Shown in pieces: positions 7,210 to 8,401 of a DNA stretch of 8,401 bases. Source of the DNA: CAMPJU01 sp036675265. Lineage in GTDB: Bacteria; Pseudomonadota; Gammaproteobacteria; Xanthomonadales; Xanthomonadaceae. Numbering within the stretch: position 1 is the stretch's first letter; the number at the start of each line of letters is the position of its first letter. Position numbers and translations under genes: made by a program. Below the pieces are notes generated by a model. That model was not told where the DNA came from, did no database searches, and was given only the letters and a program-made list of their open reading frames with translations. The stretch spans positions 1 to 8,401 of the forward strand of contig JAKFFJ010000086.1 of assembly GCA_036675265.1 (NCBI GenBank). The letters are read 5' to 3'.

Positions 7210-8401
<1,192 letters not shown>

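Overview
The window is GC-rich DNA of proteobacterial character. Dense short-gap operons, high-GC codon use and the style of the Suf and TonB-receptor proteins suggest a gammaproteobacterium of the Xanthomonadaceae type (Lysobacter/Luteimonas-like). That taxonomic guess is inference from gene content and protein style, not from a marker gene. Every gene I can support lies on the minus strand, so the biology reads from right to left. The theme is iron: iron-sulfur cluster assembly, followed by iron acquisition.

Right and centre (8401 down to 3895): a SUF operon in the order sufB (5' end cut by the window edge), sufC, sufD, sufS. SufB and SufD form the scaffold, SufC is its ATPase and SufS the cysteine desulfurase that supplies sulfur. 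sufC/sufD and sufD/sufS overlap by one and four bases. sufB and sufC are instead separated by 44 bases, filled mostly by four copies of a 9-bp repeat. This repeat makes the plus (template) strand a canonical G-quadruplex candidate and leaves sufC without a visible ribosome binding site. No sufE, sufU or sufA is present inside the window.

Centre (3846 down to 2703): three small genes follow sufS closely enough to be a tail of the operon. They encode an 83-residue coiled-coil plus single-membrane-helix protein of unknown function, a GNAT-family acetyltransferase, and a 108-residue Rieske [2Fe-2S] ferredoxin whose start overlaps the acetyltransferase stop.

Left (2702 down to 1): an 88-base gap carries a good Fur box and a plausible promoter, then a Fiu/PiuA-type TonB-dependent siderophore receptor. 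After a 79-base gap containing a strong RNA hairpin comes the start of piuC/ybiX, a PKHD-type Fe(II)/2-oxoglutarate hydroxylase cut by the left edge. Receptor plus PiuC is the known fiu-ybiX / piuA-piuC pairing.

No RNA genes, mobile elements or CRISPR arrays were seen, and no gene-free stretch exceeds 88 bases. I do not see a clearly new system. The least explained items are the sufB-sufC repeat, the receptor-piuC hairpin, and the membrane protein/GNAT/Rieske tail of the suf operon.
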